This document shows positions 1 through 8,658 of a stretch of DNA of 40,580 nt, piece by piece; position 1 is the first letter of the stretch; each line of letters starts with the position of its first letter. The stretch spans positions 1-40,580 of the forward strand of contig JAQTOP010000024.1 in NCBI GenBank assembly GCA_028713285.1, read 5' to 3'. A program made the position numbers and the translations under genes. The notes under the pieces are model-generated. The model worked only from the letters and a program-made list of their open reading frames with translations, did not search any database and had not been told where the DNA came from. Source of the DNA: Terrimicrobiaceae bacterium. GTDB lineage: Bacteria > Verrucomicrobiota > Verrucomicrobiia > Chthoniobacterales > JAATET01.

Positions 1-120
1 GAGCGTCGTTGTGCCATCGCCGATTCGTTCCACAAGAATGTTTCCTGCTGTAAAGTCATTCGCGTAGGAGCTGCCGCCGAGAGCGGTCGTGATAGCAATG
101 GCTAAGACAAATTTTTTCAT
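1..120 (-). CDS. Secreted protein, N-terminal fragment (autotransporter/PEP-CTERM-like)
   Basis: The complement of 1-120 opens with ATG at 120 and reads 40 codons without a stop to the window edge. The first 20 or so residues (MKKFVLAIAITTALGGSSYA) form a textbook Sec signal peptide with a probable cleavage after SYA. The mature start, NDFTAGNILVERIGDGTTTL, resembles the beginning of large secreted repeat or autotransporter-like proteins common in Verrucomicrobiota and Planctomycetota, which often open with a 'GNIVVxRVGDG' phrase. The rest lies outside the window, so size, C-terminal anchor and function cannot be judged. The reading frame and signal peptide are seen directly; the family assignment is from memory of similar N-termini. 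Confidence 0.6.
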   Translation of the reverse strand, partial: MKKFVLAIAITTALGGSSYANDFTAGNILVERIGDGTTTL

Positions 121-602
121 TTGGTTCGTCAATTTTCCCCGCGTTAAACGACTCACCTCATCAAGATTTCCCCCCCGAAGAAGCGGCCCGCTGCGGATGG
201 CAGGCTCTTTTTGGACAGTGCATGAGCAGCTACGGGGCCAACAACGGGAGAAAGGTGACAATTTTGTTGCGCAAAGCTGAAATTCCGAGTGCGTGGAATT
301 TCGGAGGCTTGCCGGGCCATTGGGCCGAGAAGTCGCTACGGGTGAGTGAGTTGGAAGCGGGCGCAGGTCGATTTCACGAGGGAAAGACGATGGAAAACGT
401 AGCCTGAAGTTCCAGATTTGTTGCATCGTGATGCCGACGCCCATGCCGACGAATCGAGGCAGGCGTCCCGCCAGCGGTCGATTTTTTATGCGGCGCACGA
501 TTGCGGTATCGAGTGGCCCTGTTTTTCCTGGCAGCGATCCCGCATTGGCACGCACCGTGCTTTTTGGCCTGCTGCAATTCAAACGCAACCAGGGGAGGGA
601 AA
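121..602. other. Intergenic region, 482 bp
   Basis: I see no convincing gene here. Short open frames exist on both strands but none has a ribosome binding site with a protein-like composition. The stretch must hold the promoter of the minus-strand secreted protein that starts at 120 and that of the plus-strand gene starting at 603. Its one clear structural element is the inverted repeat at 279-302, just after an 8-bp palindrome TTGCGCAA at 267-274. Confidence 0.5.
279..302. repeat. Perfect 8-bp inverted repeat, 8-nt spacer
   Basis: GAAATTCC (279-286) is repeated in inverse as GGAATTTC (295-302) around an 8-nt spacer. It sits between two divergent genes, roughly 160 bp from one start and 300 bp from the other. 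It has no T-run, so it looks more like an operator dyad than a terminator. The repeat is seen directly; any function is inference. Confidence 0.4.
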
Positions 603-800
603 ATGAAAAATACGGGAAAGGTGTTGTGGGTGCAGATTCCAGGGGCGGTGCTGTTCTGCCTGGGGGCGCGGGCGGCGGATGTTTATCCTGCGGCGGTCGC
701 CGGTGCGCAGGCGTCGGGGAACTCGCTCGAGATCGCGAGTGTTCTTGCGGGATTGATCTGTCTGATGGTGATGTGGCGAAGCCGCAATCCGGGGCGCTGA
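603..800 (+). CDS. Small exported/membrane protein, 65 aa
   Basis: The ATG at 603 is preceded by a strong purine-rich ribosome binding site (GGGGAGGGAAA, ending directly before the start), which makes this short frame credible. The protein has a hydrophobic N-terminal signal ending near ARAAD, a short Ala-rich linker, and a second hydrophobic segment (LEIASVLAGLICLMVMW) followed by a basic tail (RSRNPGR). Two membrane-like segments with a basic end resemble a minimal sorting-signal protein of the PEP-CTERM kind, but the diagnostic proline motif is absent. It lies 138 bp before a MORN-repeat protein and leads an exopolysaccharide-type gene group. I do not recognise a named family. Confidence 0.6.
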   Translation: MKNTGKVLWVQIPGAVLFCLGARAADVYPAAVAGAQASGNSLEIASVLAGLICLMVMWRSRNPGR

Positions 801-937
801 TCGCCGGAGCGCGCGGGAGATTGGAAAACTCGCGCGATCCCCGTGCGGAGGGATGTTTGTCGTTGACTGGCGCAGCCGCCGGTCCTAGTCGATGGGCTGC
901 CGTTGCGCGGTGCGCGCAAGCCGGCATCCGACTCCGC

Positions 938-1606
938 ATGAAATCCCAGTTCGTCATTCCCGCCCTGGCCTTCGCGGCGCTGCTCTTTCTTCGTGACGCG
1001 GCAGCCGAGACGGCGAGCCCGGCGGTTCCCACGGCGACGCCCCAGGCGACGGCTTCGCCCGCCCCGAGCCCGGTCGCCAGTCCGTCGGCGGTCAGCCCCG
1101 GCCCGACCGCGACGCCCGCAGCGGCAGCCACACCCGCAGCGGCAGGGGAGACGAAGAAACCGATCGCGCTGTATTCGCTCGACTACGACGAGAAGAACGA
1201 CGTCTTTCTCGTGCCGGGGACGACGGAGCCCTACACCGGCCCGGTCTTTTCCCTTTACGACAACGGCAAGCGCGAACTGGACGGCAGCCTGTCGAAGGGG
1301 TCGCGCGACGGATGGTGGACGGAATACTACGAGAGCGGCCAGAAGACGTCGGAGGGTGCCTACAAGAACGACGCGGAGGATGGCTTCTGGATTTACTGGT
1401 ATGAGAACGGCCAGGTGCAGTCCTACGGGGTCTATGCGACCGGCTCGACGGTCGGGCGCTGGAGTTCCTTCTTCGAGAGCGGCAAGGTCGATTCGCAGGG
1501 GACTTACCGCGATGGCGTGATGGATGGCCCGTGGATTTTTCACGACAAGGAAACGGGGGAGGCGCGAACGATCGAGTTCGACAAGGGAGTTCAGCTCAAG
1601 AAGTAG
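938..1606 (+). CDS. Secreted MORN-repeat (YwqK-like) protein
   Basis: The 222-residue protein starts at ATG 938; the frame is open further upstream, but that part reads as non-coding. A signal peptide (MKSQFVIPALAFAALLFL, cleavage near DAAAE) is followed by a low-complexity Ala/Pro/Thr/Ser linker over about residues 25-68. The C-terminal two thirds hold MORN_2-type repeats: units of the form 'YYESGQ..SEGAY.. DGxW', 'WYENGQ..SYGVY', 'FFESGK..SQGTYRDGVMDGPW'. Such repeats form short beta-hairpins and usually mediate protein or surface contacts; no enzyme activity is expected. The gene ends 9 bp before the beta-barrel gene, so the two are probably co-transcribed. The YwqK 'antitoxin' label sometimes given to this family is not supported here, since no toxin is adjacent. 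Confidence 0.75.
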   Translation: MKSQFVIPALAFAALLFLRDAAAETASPAVPTATPQATASPAPSPVASPSAVSPGPTATPAAAATPAAAGETKKPIALYSLDYDEKNDVFLVPGTTEPYTGPVFSLYDNGKRELDGSLSKGSRDGWWTEYYESGQKTSEGAYKNDAEDGFWIYWYENGQVQSYGVYATGSTVGRWSSFFESGKVDSQGTYRDGVMDGPWIFHDKETGEARTIEFDKGVQLKK

Positions 1607-1615
1607 CGTAAATTT

Positions 1616-3088
1616 GTGCAACAGCCGCACGCCGCGAGCATTCGTCCCGTGCCCTGCCCCATTTTTCCAAAATTCGCAAAATGGCTCGCGGTCGCGCTGG
1701 CGATCTCCTTCGCCTTGACTCCGCCTGGGCGCGGGCAGACCGCCGATCCGAGTCCGCAGGAACCCGATTGGTCGGGTCCCCCCCTGCCGGCGCCGGAGGC
1801 CGCACCCGGATCCACGGCCCAGCCGCAGCGGGGTCCGTTTGACAACCCGGGCGTCCCCGCGCGGCGGCTCCCACCCGCGCCGATCGACCCGATGGCCACC
1901 GACTTCGCCGTCGGCGTGCCGGCCAGCGAGGGCTGGCATTTACCGGATCTCTCCGGAGCCGATTCGTGGTTCCAGATGGAGGGCCTGCGCCTGCGGATCG
2001 GAGTGGTGCAAATCCGCTTCGATCTCGATCTGAATTTCGGCTACAACGACAACATCTTCAATTTCAACACGCCCCGCATCGGCGACTACATCACGACGAT
2101 TTCGCCCACGATCGAAGTGGGCATTGGCAATTATCCGCGCCCGCGCGCCTTGCTGCCGCTCGACGAGCAGCAGAACTACTTTTCCTTGCGCTACACGCCC
2201 TCGTTTCAATACTACGCGATCAACACGACCCAGAACACGGTGAACGAAGCGCTTGGGCTGCAGGGCCGCTACACCTTCTCCCGCCTCGAGACGGACGTGG
2301 CATTCAGCTATGCGAAGAATTCCGACCCGACGGCGGCGGACCTCGGGCGGCAGGAGTATCGCACTTACAACCTGAGCCTCACTGCCGCCTACGCGCTGAC
2401 GACGAAGACATTCTTCCAGCTCGGCTTGACGGGCCTGCACCAGGACTACACGCAGCAGTTCAACGCCGATTACACCACGGTGAGCGTCTCGCCGGCGCTC
2501 GGCTACCAGGTCGGGCCCAAGCTGCAACTGACGCTCGGCCCGGTGGTGGGCATCACCTACGTCGAGGGCGGGGGCGAGCAGCCATTCCAGGGCGTGCAGC
2601 TCGGGTTCACCTTCACCTCGCTGCGCAAGCTCACGTTCAAGGGCTCCATCGGCGCGCAGGCCACGCAGTTCCGCGGTTCCAACCCATCCGGCAATTCCGA
2701 CTTCATCAGCCCCACTTTTTCGTTCGGCGGGATCTACGACCTGAGCCAGACCGGCCAGTTGACGCTCGATGTTGCCACCGGCGTATCGAACTCCGGCACC
2801 GCCAGCGGCCAGGCGTATCAAAACACCACGGCGACGCTGGGCTACCAGCAGCGGTTCTGGAGCCGCATCCAGTTGGGCGTGACCGGATCTTATCAATCGC
2901 TCAACTACCAGGGCGCCGGGTCGCACACGGACAAGTATCTCTATTTCACCCTGCGGCTCGGCTACCTTTTCTGGCAGGATCGATGCAGCACCTACGTGCA
3001 ATACACCCGCTCCCAGCGATTTTCGGAAATCAGCGCGTTTCAGTTCGATTCCAATGTCCTGAGCGCCGGAATCAGTGTGGAATTCTAG
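1616..3088 (+). CDS. Outer-membrane beta-barrel protein, exopolysaccharide-type
   Basis: This 490-residue protein starts at a GTG (1616); a second GTG at 1649 is equally possible, since both give a signal peptide (KWLAVALAISFAL). A Pro-rich stretch follows, then from about residue 130 alternating polar/aromatic beta-strands rich in Tyr, Phe, Gln and Thr run to the end. The chain closes with 'LSAGISVEF', a terminal Phe typical of BAM-assembled barrels. The opening 'FDLDLNFGYNDNIF' is characteristic of the BBP2/'outer membrane beta-barrel' proteins found in bacterial exopolysaccharide loci. It lies 39 bp upstream of the polyprenyl-phosphate sugar transferase, which supports a role in polysaccharide secretion across the outer membrane. 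The barrel is well supported; the exact role is inferred. Confidence 0.75.
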   Translation: MQQPHAASIRPVPCPIFPKFAKWLAVALAISFALTPPGRGQTADPSPQEPDWSGPPLPAPEAAPGSTAQPQRGPFDNPGVPARRLPPAPIDPMATDFAVGVPASEGWHLPDLSGADSWFQMEGLRLRIGVVQIRFDLDLNFGYNDNIFNFNTPRIGDYITTISPTIEVGIGNYPRPRALLPLDEQQNYFSLRYTPSFQYYAINTTQNTVNEALGLQGRYTFSRLETDVAFSYAKNSDPTAADLGRQEYRTYNLSLTAAYALTTKTFFQLGLTGLHQDYTQQFNADYTTVSVSPALGYQVGPKLQLTLGPVVGITYVEGGGEQPFQGVQLGFTFTSLRKLTFKGSIGAQATQFRGSNPSGNSDFISPTFSFGGIYDLSQTGQLTLDVATGVSNSGTASGQAYQNTTATLGYQQRFWSRIQLGVTGSYQSLNYQGAGSHTDKYLYFTLRLGYLFWQDRCSTYVQYTRSQRFSEISAFQFDSNVLSAGISVEF

Positions 3089-3127
3089 CGGTCCCGGCCA
3101 GCCGATGTCTCACCCGTCACTCCAGTC

Positions 3128-4531
3128 ATGATCAGCCGGCGCGCGCAAGGATTGGAAAATTTCATCGCGTTCGCGAAGTGCCTCGCCCTCACGCTCACCT
3201 TCTGGGCCGTGCTCGGGGTGCTCTTGATGCGGAGCGCGGACAGCGATAACTACCCGATCGACCGTTATGTGCTCTACAACTTCGTCGCGGTGACGGGGCT
3301 GCTGTTTGCCTGCTTCCGGGAGGAGGTGCAGGGCATCGCATTTTTTCAAAACGACTTCCTGCGGGCGATCCGCGTCGCATTTCGCGAACTCGCCTACGTT
3401 TTCGGCGCGCTGGGAGTGAACCTCGTGCTGACGAAGGACGTGGGCGTCTCGCGCCTCTTCCTGATCATTTTCGGAACGTCGCTTTTCGGGGTGCTGCTTC
3501 TGCTGCAGCGCTGGCTGCCGTATTTCGCCGCGCGCTGGTTTTACGAAGGCGCCCAGCGGCACAATACGCTGCTCGTCGGCCCGGCGAAGCGCGCCCGGCA
3601 GCTCGCGGGCTGGCTGGCAGCCGTATCGCGGTATGGCATTCACGCCTCCGGCCTGCTGACCGAGGCGACCGGTCACGAGCGGATCAATACGCTGCCGATC
3701 CTCGGCACGCCGGAAGACCTGCCCACGATCCTTGCGTCCCATCGCATCCAGTCGGTCATTCTCCTCGATACCCCGTCGATCGAGCGCATGCGCCAGTTCA
3801 TGGAATGGACCGAGGCGCATGGCGTGCGGCTGGTCACCCTCAACACGCTTGCCGAGGATCTCGAGCGGCCGCTCCAGTATTACCGCCACCTCGGCGTGGA
3901 CTTCATCACTTTCCGGGAGGAGCCGCTGCAGGATCCCGGCAGCCGGGTGTTCAAGCGAACCTTCGACCTTGTGCTGGCGGCCTTTGCGGTGGCGTTCGTC
4001 CTCCCTCCGCTCGCGCTCCTCGTGTGGCTCGCCCAGCGAAAGCAGGCGCCGGGGCCGATATTCTACCGGCAGGAACGCGCCGGCATGCAGAACGAATCCT
4101 TTCAGATTTTCAAATTCCGCACGATGCGCATCGACAACCCCGATGCCACCGTCCAGGCGACGGCCGATGACGACCGGATCTATCCGTTCGGGCGTTTTCT
4201 GCGGCGGACGAGTCTGGACGAAATCCCGCAATTTCTAAACGTCCTGCTGGGGGACATGAGCGTGGTCGGCCCGAGACCGCACATGCTCGCCCACAATACG
4301 CAGTTCGCCAAGGCGCTCGGCAGCTACCACATCCGCACCTTCGTCCGGCCGGGCGTCACCGGGCTGGCGCAGATTCGCGGCTACCGGGGCGAGGCCCGCT
4401 CGGCGAGCGACATCCAGCAGCGCGTGCAATGCGACCTGGAATACATCGAGCGCTGGTCGCTGGGCCTCGATGCCCAGATCGTCCTGCGCACCGCCGCACA
4501 GGTGATCCGTCCGCCAAAGACCGCGTATTAG
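3128..4531 (+). CDS. Polyprenyl-phosphate sugar phosphotransferase (WcaJ-like)
   Basis: This enzyme starts polysaccharide repeat units by moving a sugar-1-phosphate onto undecaprenyl phosphate at the inner membrane. The 467-residue protein has the usual layout: four membrane segments within about residues 15-135, a nucleotide-sugar-binding-like central domain, one more membrane segment near residues 280-300, and the catalytic bacterial sugar transferase domain to the end. Family motifs are clear: KRTFDLVLA, the FYRQERAG and FKFRTM pair, [20 protein letters not shown], and [16 protein letters not shown]. Length matches the family. No polymerase, flippase or Wzc gene is visible nearby, so the rest of the pathway is elsewhere or upstream. 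The stop codon overlaps that of the convergent glycosidase gene. Confidence 0.92.
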   Translation: MISRRAQGLENFIAFAKCLALTLTFWAVLGVLLMRSADSDNYPIDRYVLYNFVAVTGLLFACFREEVQGIAFFQNDFLRAIRVAFRELAYVFGALGVNLVLTKDVGVSRLFLIIFGTSLFGVLLLLQRWLPYFAARWFYEGAQRHNTLLVGPAKRARQLAGWLAAVSRYGIHASGLLTEATGHERINTLPILGTPEDLPTILASHRIQSVILLDTPSIERMRQFMEWTEAHGVRLVTLNTLAEDLERPLQYYRHLGVDFITFREEPLQDPGSRVFKRTFDLVLAAFAVAFVLPPLALLVWLAQRKQAPGPIFYRQERAGMQNESFQIFKFRTMRIDNPDATVQATADDDRIYPFGRFLRRTSLDEIPQFLNVLLGDMSVVGPRPHMLAHNTQFAKALGSYHIRTFVRPGVTGLAQIRGYRGEARSASDIQQRVQCDLEYIERWSLGLDAQIVLRTAAQVIRPPKTAY

Positions 4532-6549
4532 CGGGCGGAAGGATCGATGGCCGGCGCAAGGGCATCGAGGCTGAGCGTAAGTTCCGCCGGTTGCAGCACG
4601 GGATAAAAGCGGAGCTGAATTTCGCGGATGGCCTCCGGTCGAAAGACGGGCTGCCCGGTGCATCGTCCCCACGCGTAGATGTGGAAATCCCCGTAAGCCA
4701 GAAGCACCTCCCGCGGGTCGTCGCGAATCGGATTGCGGCCCAGATTCTCGGCCACGGAAAATCGCTGGCCGCGATCATCGACGAGATCGACCCGCACGCC
4801 CGCCTGCGGCGCTTCCGGGAAGCGCAGACGCAGAAAGCCCTGCGGCGCCGGCGGCAGGCCGTTGATCTTCGTCACGGCCATCGGCGGCAATCGCGGATCG
4901 CCCGTGTGCTCATGGATGCGAAACAGGGTGGGAGCGCCCAGGGCGCCCGCCGTGCCGTCCGGCGCCCCGGCGAGCTCCACGCCGTTCAGCCCCAACCAGG
5001 GTCCGCCGGCTTGACTCGAGGCAATGGGTTCGGGCTCCCAGATCCATGTGAAGCCTCCGGCCTGCGGTCGCGACGCCACCACGTCGAAGCGCCGGGGGAG
5101 AATCGTTTCCTCGGGCCGGGTCTCCACCCACACGACGGCTCGCGATTCCGGGCGGCCGGCCGAAGAAAAGCGAAACCGAAGCGGTTCGCGGCGATAACCG
5201 GATCCGGCGGCGCGAATCTCCAATGGAATGCGCACCGCGCCGAATGGAGGCACGGTGACGCTCCGTCCGGTCCATGCAGGCCCGCCGGAGGCGATGGCGA
5301 CGCCGTCGGAATGTTCGATTTCGAGCGCTCCCGTGGCGGGCGCGCCGGAGAAATTATAGACGGCCAGCTCCGATTTGATCGACCGGCGCTCGTCCGCCGT
5401 CCCGCGGAACCAATAGCTCCCGCCCACCTTGCTCGGGATGCAGGTGCGGTTGTCGGGGATCCATTGCAGGACGATGCGGGCGGGATTTCGCGGAGGGGAA
5501 AATCTCAGCCGGACCGGGAGGGCATACTCCCTGGTGAATCGGGCGTAGGCCTCCCAGGCCGGATAGGGCTCGGCGGGCCCGCGCAGGAATGCGAACCATT
5601 CCTCCTTCGGCCAGGTCAGGACGAAAGGCATGAACACAGCCACCCGCTCGTCGATGGCGGCGCGTGCGGTCTCCAGGACGAACTGTCGCTGAATCTCCCG
5701 GCCCCGCGCCTCCGCCACCTCATCCATGGGCACGGCATTGATTCCGCACTCGGTGATCCAGATCGGAAGCGTGCGATCCCACGTCCATTGCGCCGCGAAT
5801 GCCCGTTGCGCCCGGATCGCTCCGCGCAAATCCCGGGCGTGCCCGTAGAAGTGCATATTCAGCCCGTCGGTGTAATCGAACAGGCCATTCTCCGCCGCAC
5901 GGGCCAGCCACGGGCCGGGAAAATTCCCGAGCGCGCTCATGAGCACGCCCTCCGTTGCAGGCTTCCCCGCTTTCAATCCAGCGCGCGCGCAGGCCGCGCC
6001 ATCCTTGAGCCCGAGGTAGGCCGCCTTGCAATACGCCGCGAGGCGATCCGGCAGGTCGCTGCAATACAGGGTGTCCGGCTCGTTCGGGAGTTCCCACACG
6101 GACACGATCCCCGCCAGCCGCCGGCTCAAGGCGTAGGAGGACCAATAAACGCCGATGAGATCTTCCGGCAGCGCGTTCCAGCCTTGCTCCGGCTTCGGTC
6201 CGCTCGGAAGTTCCGCAATCGCAACGATTTTGTGGCCCGCTGCGGCCAGCGTGCGGTAGGCGGCGATGGGTCCCTCGGTCCAGCTTCGCGGGTCATCCAT
6301 GCGGGGATTTCGCTCTCGCAAATAGGTGAGGTGTGCCGATTCCAACGTGCGAATCCATGCAGGCAGCAGGTCAGTCGGCGCGAATACCGACAGGCAGGCA
6401 TCGATTCCCCATCCCGCGGAGTGCGCACTTGCGGAGGTGGGTCCGCTGGCTGGTTTCGCCGAGATCCCGAGATCCATCGCAAGGAACGCAAGACCGGCAA
6501 GCAGGCAGAGAGCGAGTATCGCGACCCCGGTAAGCACCCGTGAAAACAC
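4528..6549 (-). CDS. Clan GH-A glycosidase-like membrane/secreted protein
   Basis: The 673-residue protein begins with GTG at 6549. Residues 5-28 form a signal peptide or N-terminal anchor. The first half looks like a clan GH-A TIM barrel: 'VWELPNEPD' around residues 151-159 supplies the Asn-Glu pair (acid/base Glu157), and 'IWITECGIN' around 263-271 supplies a Glu (267) at the expected nucleophile place; 'NMHFYGHA' (231-238) matches the His/Tyr strand between them. The second half is beta-rich and probably contains carbohydrate-binding or Ig-like domains. GH39 or GH5-like glycosidases are the nearest relatives I can name, but the substrate is unknown. Its position tail-to-tail with a polysaccharide gene group suggests action on surface or environmental polysaccharide. 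Confidence 0.7.
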   Translation of the reverse strand: MFSRVLTGVAILALCLLAGLAFLAMDLGISAKPASGPTSASAHSAGWGIDACLSVFAPTDLLPAWIRTLESAHLTYLRERNPRMDDPRSWTEGPIAAYRTLAAAGHKIVAIAELPSGPKPEQGWNALPEDLIGVYWSSYALSRRLAGIVSVWELPNEPDTLYCSDLPDRLAAYCKAAYLGLKDGAACARAGLKAGKPATEGVLMSALGNFPGPWLARAAENGLFDYTDGLNMHFYGHARDLRGAIRAQRAFAAQWTWDRTLPIWITECGINAVPMDEVAEARGREIQRQFVLETARAAIDERVAVFMPFVLTWPKEEWFAFLRGPAEPYPAWEAYARFTREYALPVRLRFSPPRNPARIVLQWIPDNRTCIPSKVGGSYWFRGTADERRSIKSELAVYNFSGAPATGALEIEHSDGVAIASGGPAWTGRSVTVPPFGAVRIPLEIRAAGSGYRREPLRFRFSSAGRPESRAVVWVETRPEETILPRRFDVVASRPQAGGFTWIWEPEPIASSQAGGPWLGLNGVELAGAPDGTAGALGAPTLFRIHEHTGDPRLPPMAVTKINGLPPAPQGFLRLRFPEAPQAGVRVDLVDDRGQRFSVAENLGRNPIRDDPREVLLAYGDFHIYAWGRCTGQPVFRPEAIREIQLRFYPVLQPAELTLSLDALAPAIDPSAR

Positions 6550-6654
6550 CGGTTCATCAACGCAAAAAAAGGCAGAAGATCAACTCCCGCGTCCGCGAGG
6601 GTCGCCGGGATGCGGGCGGCGTTCCAAATAGCCGCCTGGCGAGTGGCCGATCAC

Positions 6655-6679
6655 GCCGGGCAGGAATGCCCCTGCCGGC
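6655..6679 (-). other. Hairpin downstream of the AraC gene
   Basis: The sequence forms a 9-bp stem (GCCGG/CCGGC plus CAGG/CCTG, with one bulged G) closed by a 6-nt loop. It lies 19 bp past the AraC stop, where a terminator would be expected, but no T-run follows on the minus strand. It could slow readthrough into the glycosidase gene. The structure is seen; the function is a guess. Confidence 0.3.
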
Positions 6680-6697
6680 CTGATGAAATGACGGTGG

Positions 6698-7519
6698 TCA
6701 GGCGCCGCGATAACGGCCGGGCGATGTGCTCGCGAAATTCCGAAAGACCGCAGAGAAATAATACACGTCCCGGAATCCGCACATCGCCGCAATCTCCTTG
6801 AGCGAAAGGCGCGAGTGAAGCAAAAGGGTTTTCGCGCGGGCGATTCGGATTTCGTTCAGGTAGCGCACGAGGCTCTTGTTTCTCTGCGCCTGGAAAAGAT
6901 GGCGCAGATGATCGTGGCTGATCCCGACGTGATCGGCCACCTGGCGCATCGTCTGGATCTCCGAAAAGTGGTCGCGGATATATTGCTCCGCTTTCAGAAT
7001 GTAACCGTCCGACGGATTTCGCCCGTCGTCATTGCGCTGGTTGCAGCTCCGATGCCCGAGCGCGAGGAGCGTGGAAGTCGCCCGCAGGTTGAAGATGGCC
7101 TGTTCCGTGGCGCCGATCCCGACGTGGCCCCGCGATAACAGGCGGATGTCCTCGATCAGGGCGGGATCGTCAACGGCGGGGATCAAGAGACATCTCCCGG
7201 TCACGCGGCGTGAGCGGGCTGGGATGGCGAGCTGGACGCACAGATCCTCTCCCTGCCGATCCATGACCTGGTCATGCACTTCCTGCGGCGCATAAACCAC
7301 GGCGCTGCCCTCTTCGAAGGAGAGGGTTCGACCGCCTTCCAGCCGGGTAATTCCGCTGCCAACCGGGTGATAGACGATCTCAATCGCCCGATGGGAATGC
7401 ATCGGGCAGCACACTCCGCGCGGCACGACCTGGCGCATGCCGTGAACGAAGGTCAACGGCGGCGATTTCACCTGCCGGATCAGAAACTGGGACCAGGACA
7501 CTGGAGTCGGAATCGCCAT
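6698..7519 (-). CDS. AraC-family transcriptional regulator
   Basis: This 273-residue protein has an N-terminal cupin-like sensor domain (about residues 25-105, with 'PMHSHRAIEIVYH' and 'VVYAPQEVHDQ' giving the His-rich core) and a C-terminal pair of helix-turn-helix motifs (about residues 175-273: 'TMRQVADHVGISHDHLRHLF' and 'SLKEIAAMCGFRDVYYFSAVFR'). The ending 'FASTSPGRYR' is the classic AraC signature. The start is ATG 7519. It is divergent from a dehydrogenase and a hydroxypyruvate-isomerase-like gene, so it most likely senses a sugar or sugar-acid ligand and activates them. An inverted repeat in the shared promoter is a candidate binding site. Confidence 0.92.
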   Translation of the reverse strand: MAIPTPVSWSQFLIRQVKSPPLTFVHGMRQVVPRGVCCPMHSHRAIEIVYHPVGSGITRLEGGRTLSFEEGSAVVYAPQEVHDQVMDRQGEDLCVQLAIPARSRRVTGRCLLIPAVDDPALIEDIRLLSRGHVGIGATEQAIFNLRATSTLLALGHRSCNQRNDDGRNPSDGYILKAEQYIRDHFSEIQTMRQVADHVGISHDHLRHLFQAQRNKSLVRYLNEIRIARAKTLLLHSRLSLKEIAAMCGFRDVYYFSAVFRNFASTSPGRYRGA

Positions 7520-7558
7520 TATTTGTAAAGCATACTGGGATTGGAAAGTCTTTAGGCG

Positions 7559-7599
7559 CTGAATAAGCCAAAAACCATAAAGAATGACCGTTTATTCAG
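7559..7599. promoter_or_regulatory. Inverted repeat in the divergent AraC/dehydrogenase promoter
   Basis: CTGAATAA (7559-7566) and TTATTCAG (7592-7599) form a perfect 8-bp inverted repeat with 25 bp between the arms. The block is AT-rich against a GC-rich background and lies between the divergent regulator (start 7519) and dehydrogenase (start 7636). Centres of the arms are 33 bp apart, about three helical turns, which places both on the same DNA face. This fits a dimeric AraC-type activator. Sequence is seen; regulator binding is inferred. Confidence 0.45.
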
Positions 7600-7635
7600 G
7601 TGGAACGATCCGGCGCGATCCGGTTGATTGTTTTC

Positions 7636-8658
7636 ATGTCCGTTCCCGCCATCCCCAATGCCCGGCGAATCGTTTTCCCGGGAAAGCAAGAAGTCGTCAT
7701 CGAGCCCTTCGATCCCGGAATCCCGGGGCCGGGCGAGGTGCGGGTGCGCACCCATCTTTCGCTGATGAGCACGGGCACGGAGAACATCGTGTTCAACCGG
7801 CATTTCGATCCCGGCACCCATTGGGACAATTGGGTCAAATACCCGTTCCACCCCGGTTACACTTCGGTCGGCGTGGTGGATGCGGTCGGCGAAGGCGCGG
7901 AACCGCTGCGGGTGGGGGACCGGGTCGCCTTTCGGATTGGCCATCGGTCCCACGAGGTGATTGGGGCGGATGCCTGCTTTCCCATCCCGGAAAGCCTTCC
8001 CTTCGAGCAGGCGCTTTGGTTTTCGCTCGCCAAGATTGCCTTCCATGGAGCGCGGGCCGCCGACTACCGGCTGGGCGACAGCGCGATGATCATCGGCGCC
8101 GGCCCCATCGGACAGATGTCGTTGCGTTGGGCGAGGGCCGCCGGAGTGGAGAGCATCCTCGCGGTGGATGCGGCCTCCCATCGCATGCCGCTGGCTCGGG
8201 CGGGAGGCGCCACGGCCGCCATCGCGGCTCCCATCGAACAGGCGCGGGAGGCCATTTTGCAGGCGGGAGGCGGCAGGCTTCCCCGTGTGGTGATCGACTC
8301 CACTGGCAATGCAGCGGTCTTTTCCGCCGCGCTGGGGCTCGCGGCGGACCGGGGAACGGTCGTGATTTTGGGAGACACCGGCCAGCCGGCCCGGCAGGCG
8401 CTGACTTCCGACGTGATTATGCGCGGGTTGACGATCATCGGCGCGCACGACGGGCATACCACGCAGGAATGGAGTCAGGCGACGATCACGCGGCTCTTCT
8501 TCAGCCTCGCGGCGAGCGGTCGTTTTCCGCTGGAGGGCCTCAATTCGCACGTCTTCAAGCCGGAGCAATGCGCCGAGGCGTATGCGACCGCGAATCGGGA
8601 TCGCGCGGTGACGATGGGAATCGTCTTTGATTGGACGGAAGACGGAGGGGTGAAATGA
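7636..8658 (+). CDS. MDR-superfamily dehydrogenase lacking the usual zinc Cys
   Basis: The protein belongs to the medium-chain dehydrogenase/reductase superfamily: an N-terminal GroES-like fold (residues about 1-130) and a Rossmann domain with 'IIGAGPIGQMSLRWARAAG' for NAD(P) binding. I place the start at ATG 7636 (340 aa); a GTG at 7600 in the same frame would add 12 residues. Where zinc alcohol dehydrogenases carry a catalytic Cys (CGTD-like), this one reads 'MSTGTE', and the four-Cys structural lobe is missing, so zinc dependence is doubtful. This resembles the BchC-like/'zinc-binding dehydrogenase' branch. Its stop overlaps the next start (ATGA), so it is translationally coupled to the isomerase-like gene, and a role in sugar or polyol oxidation is likely. 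Confidence 0.8.
   Translation: MSVPAIPNARRIVFPGKQEVVIEPFDPGIPGPGEVRVRTHLSLMSTGTENIVFNRHFDPGTHWDNWVKYPFHPGYTSVGVVDAVGEGAEPLRVGDRVAFRIGHRSHEVIGADACFPIPESLPFEQALWFSLAKIAFHGARAADYRLGDSAMIIGAGPIGQMSLRWARAAGVESILAVDAASHRMPLARAGGATAAIAAPIEQAREAILQAGGGRLPRVVIDSTGNAAVFSAALGLAADRGTVVILGDTGQPARQALTSDVIMRGLTIIGAHDGHTTQEWSQATITRLFFSLAASGRFPLEGLNSHVFKPEQCAEAYATANRDRAVTMGIVFDWTEDGGVK

Noticed and set aside
938-1606. YwqK-type 'antitoxin' reading of the MORN-repeat protein
   Set aside because: No toxin is next to it, and the protein is secreted, which does not suit an antitoxin.
4429-6543. Long open frame on the plus strand opposite the glycosidase-like gene
   Set aside because: It is the antisense of a clear protein with catalytic motifs, has Arg/His/Gly-biased composition and no recognisable domain. 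High GC leaves such antisense frames open.
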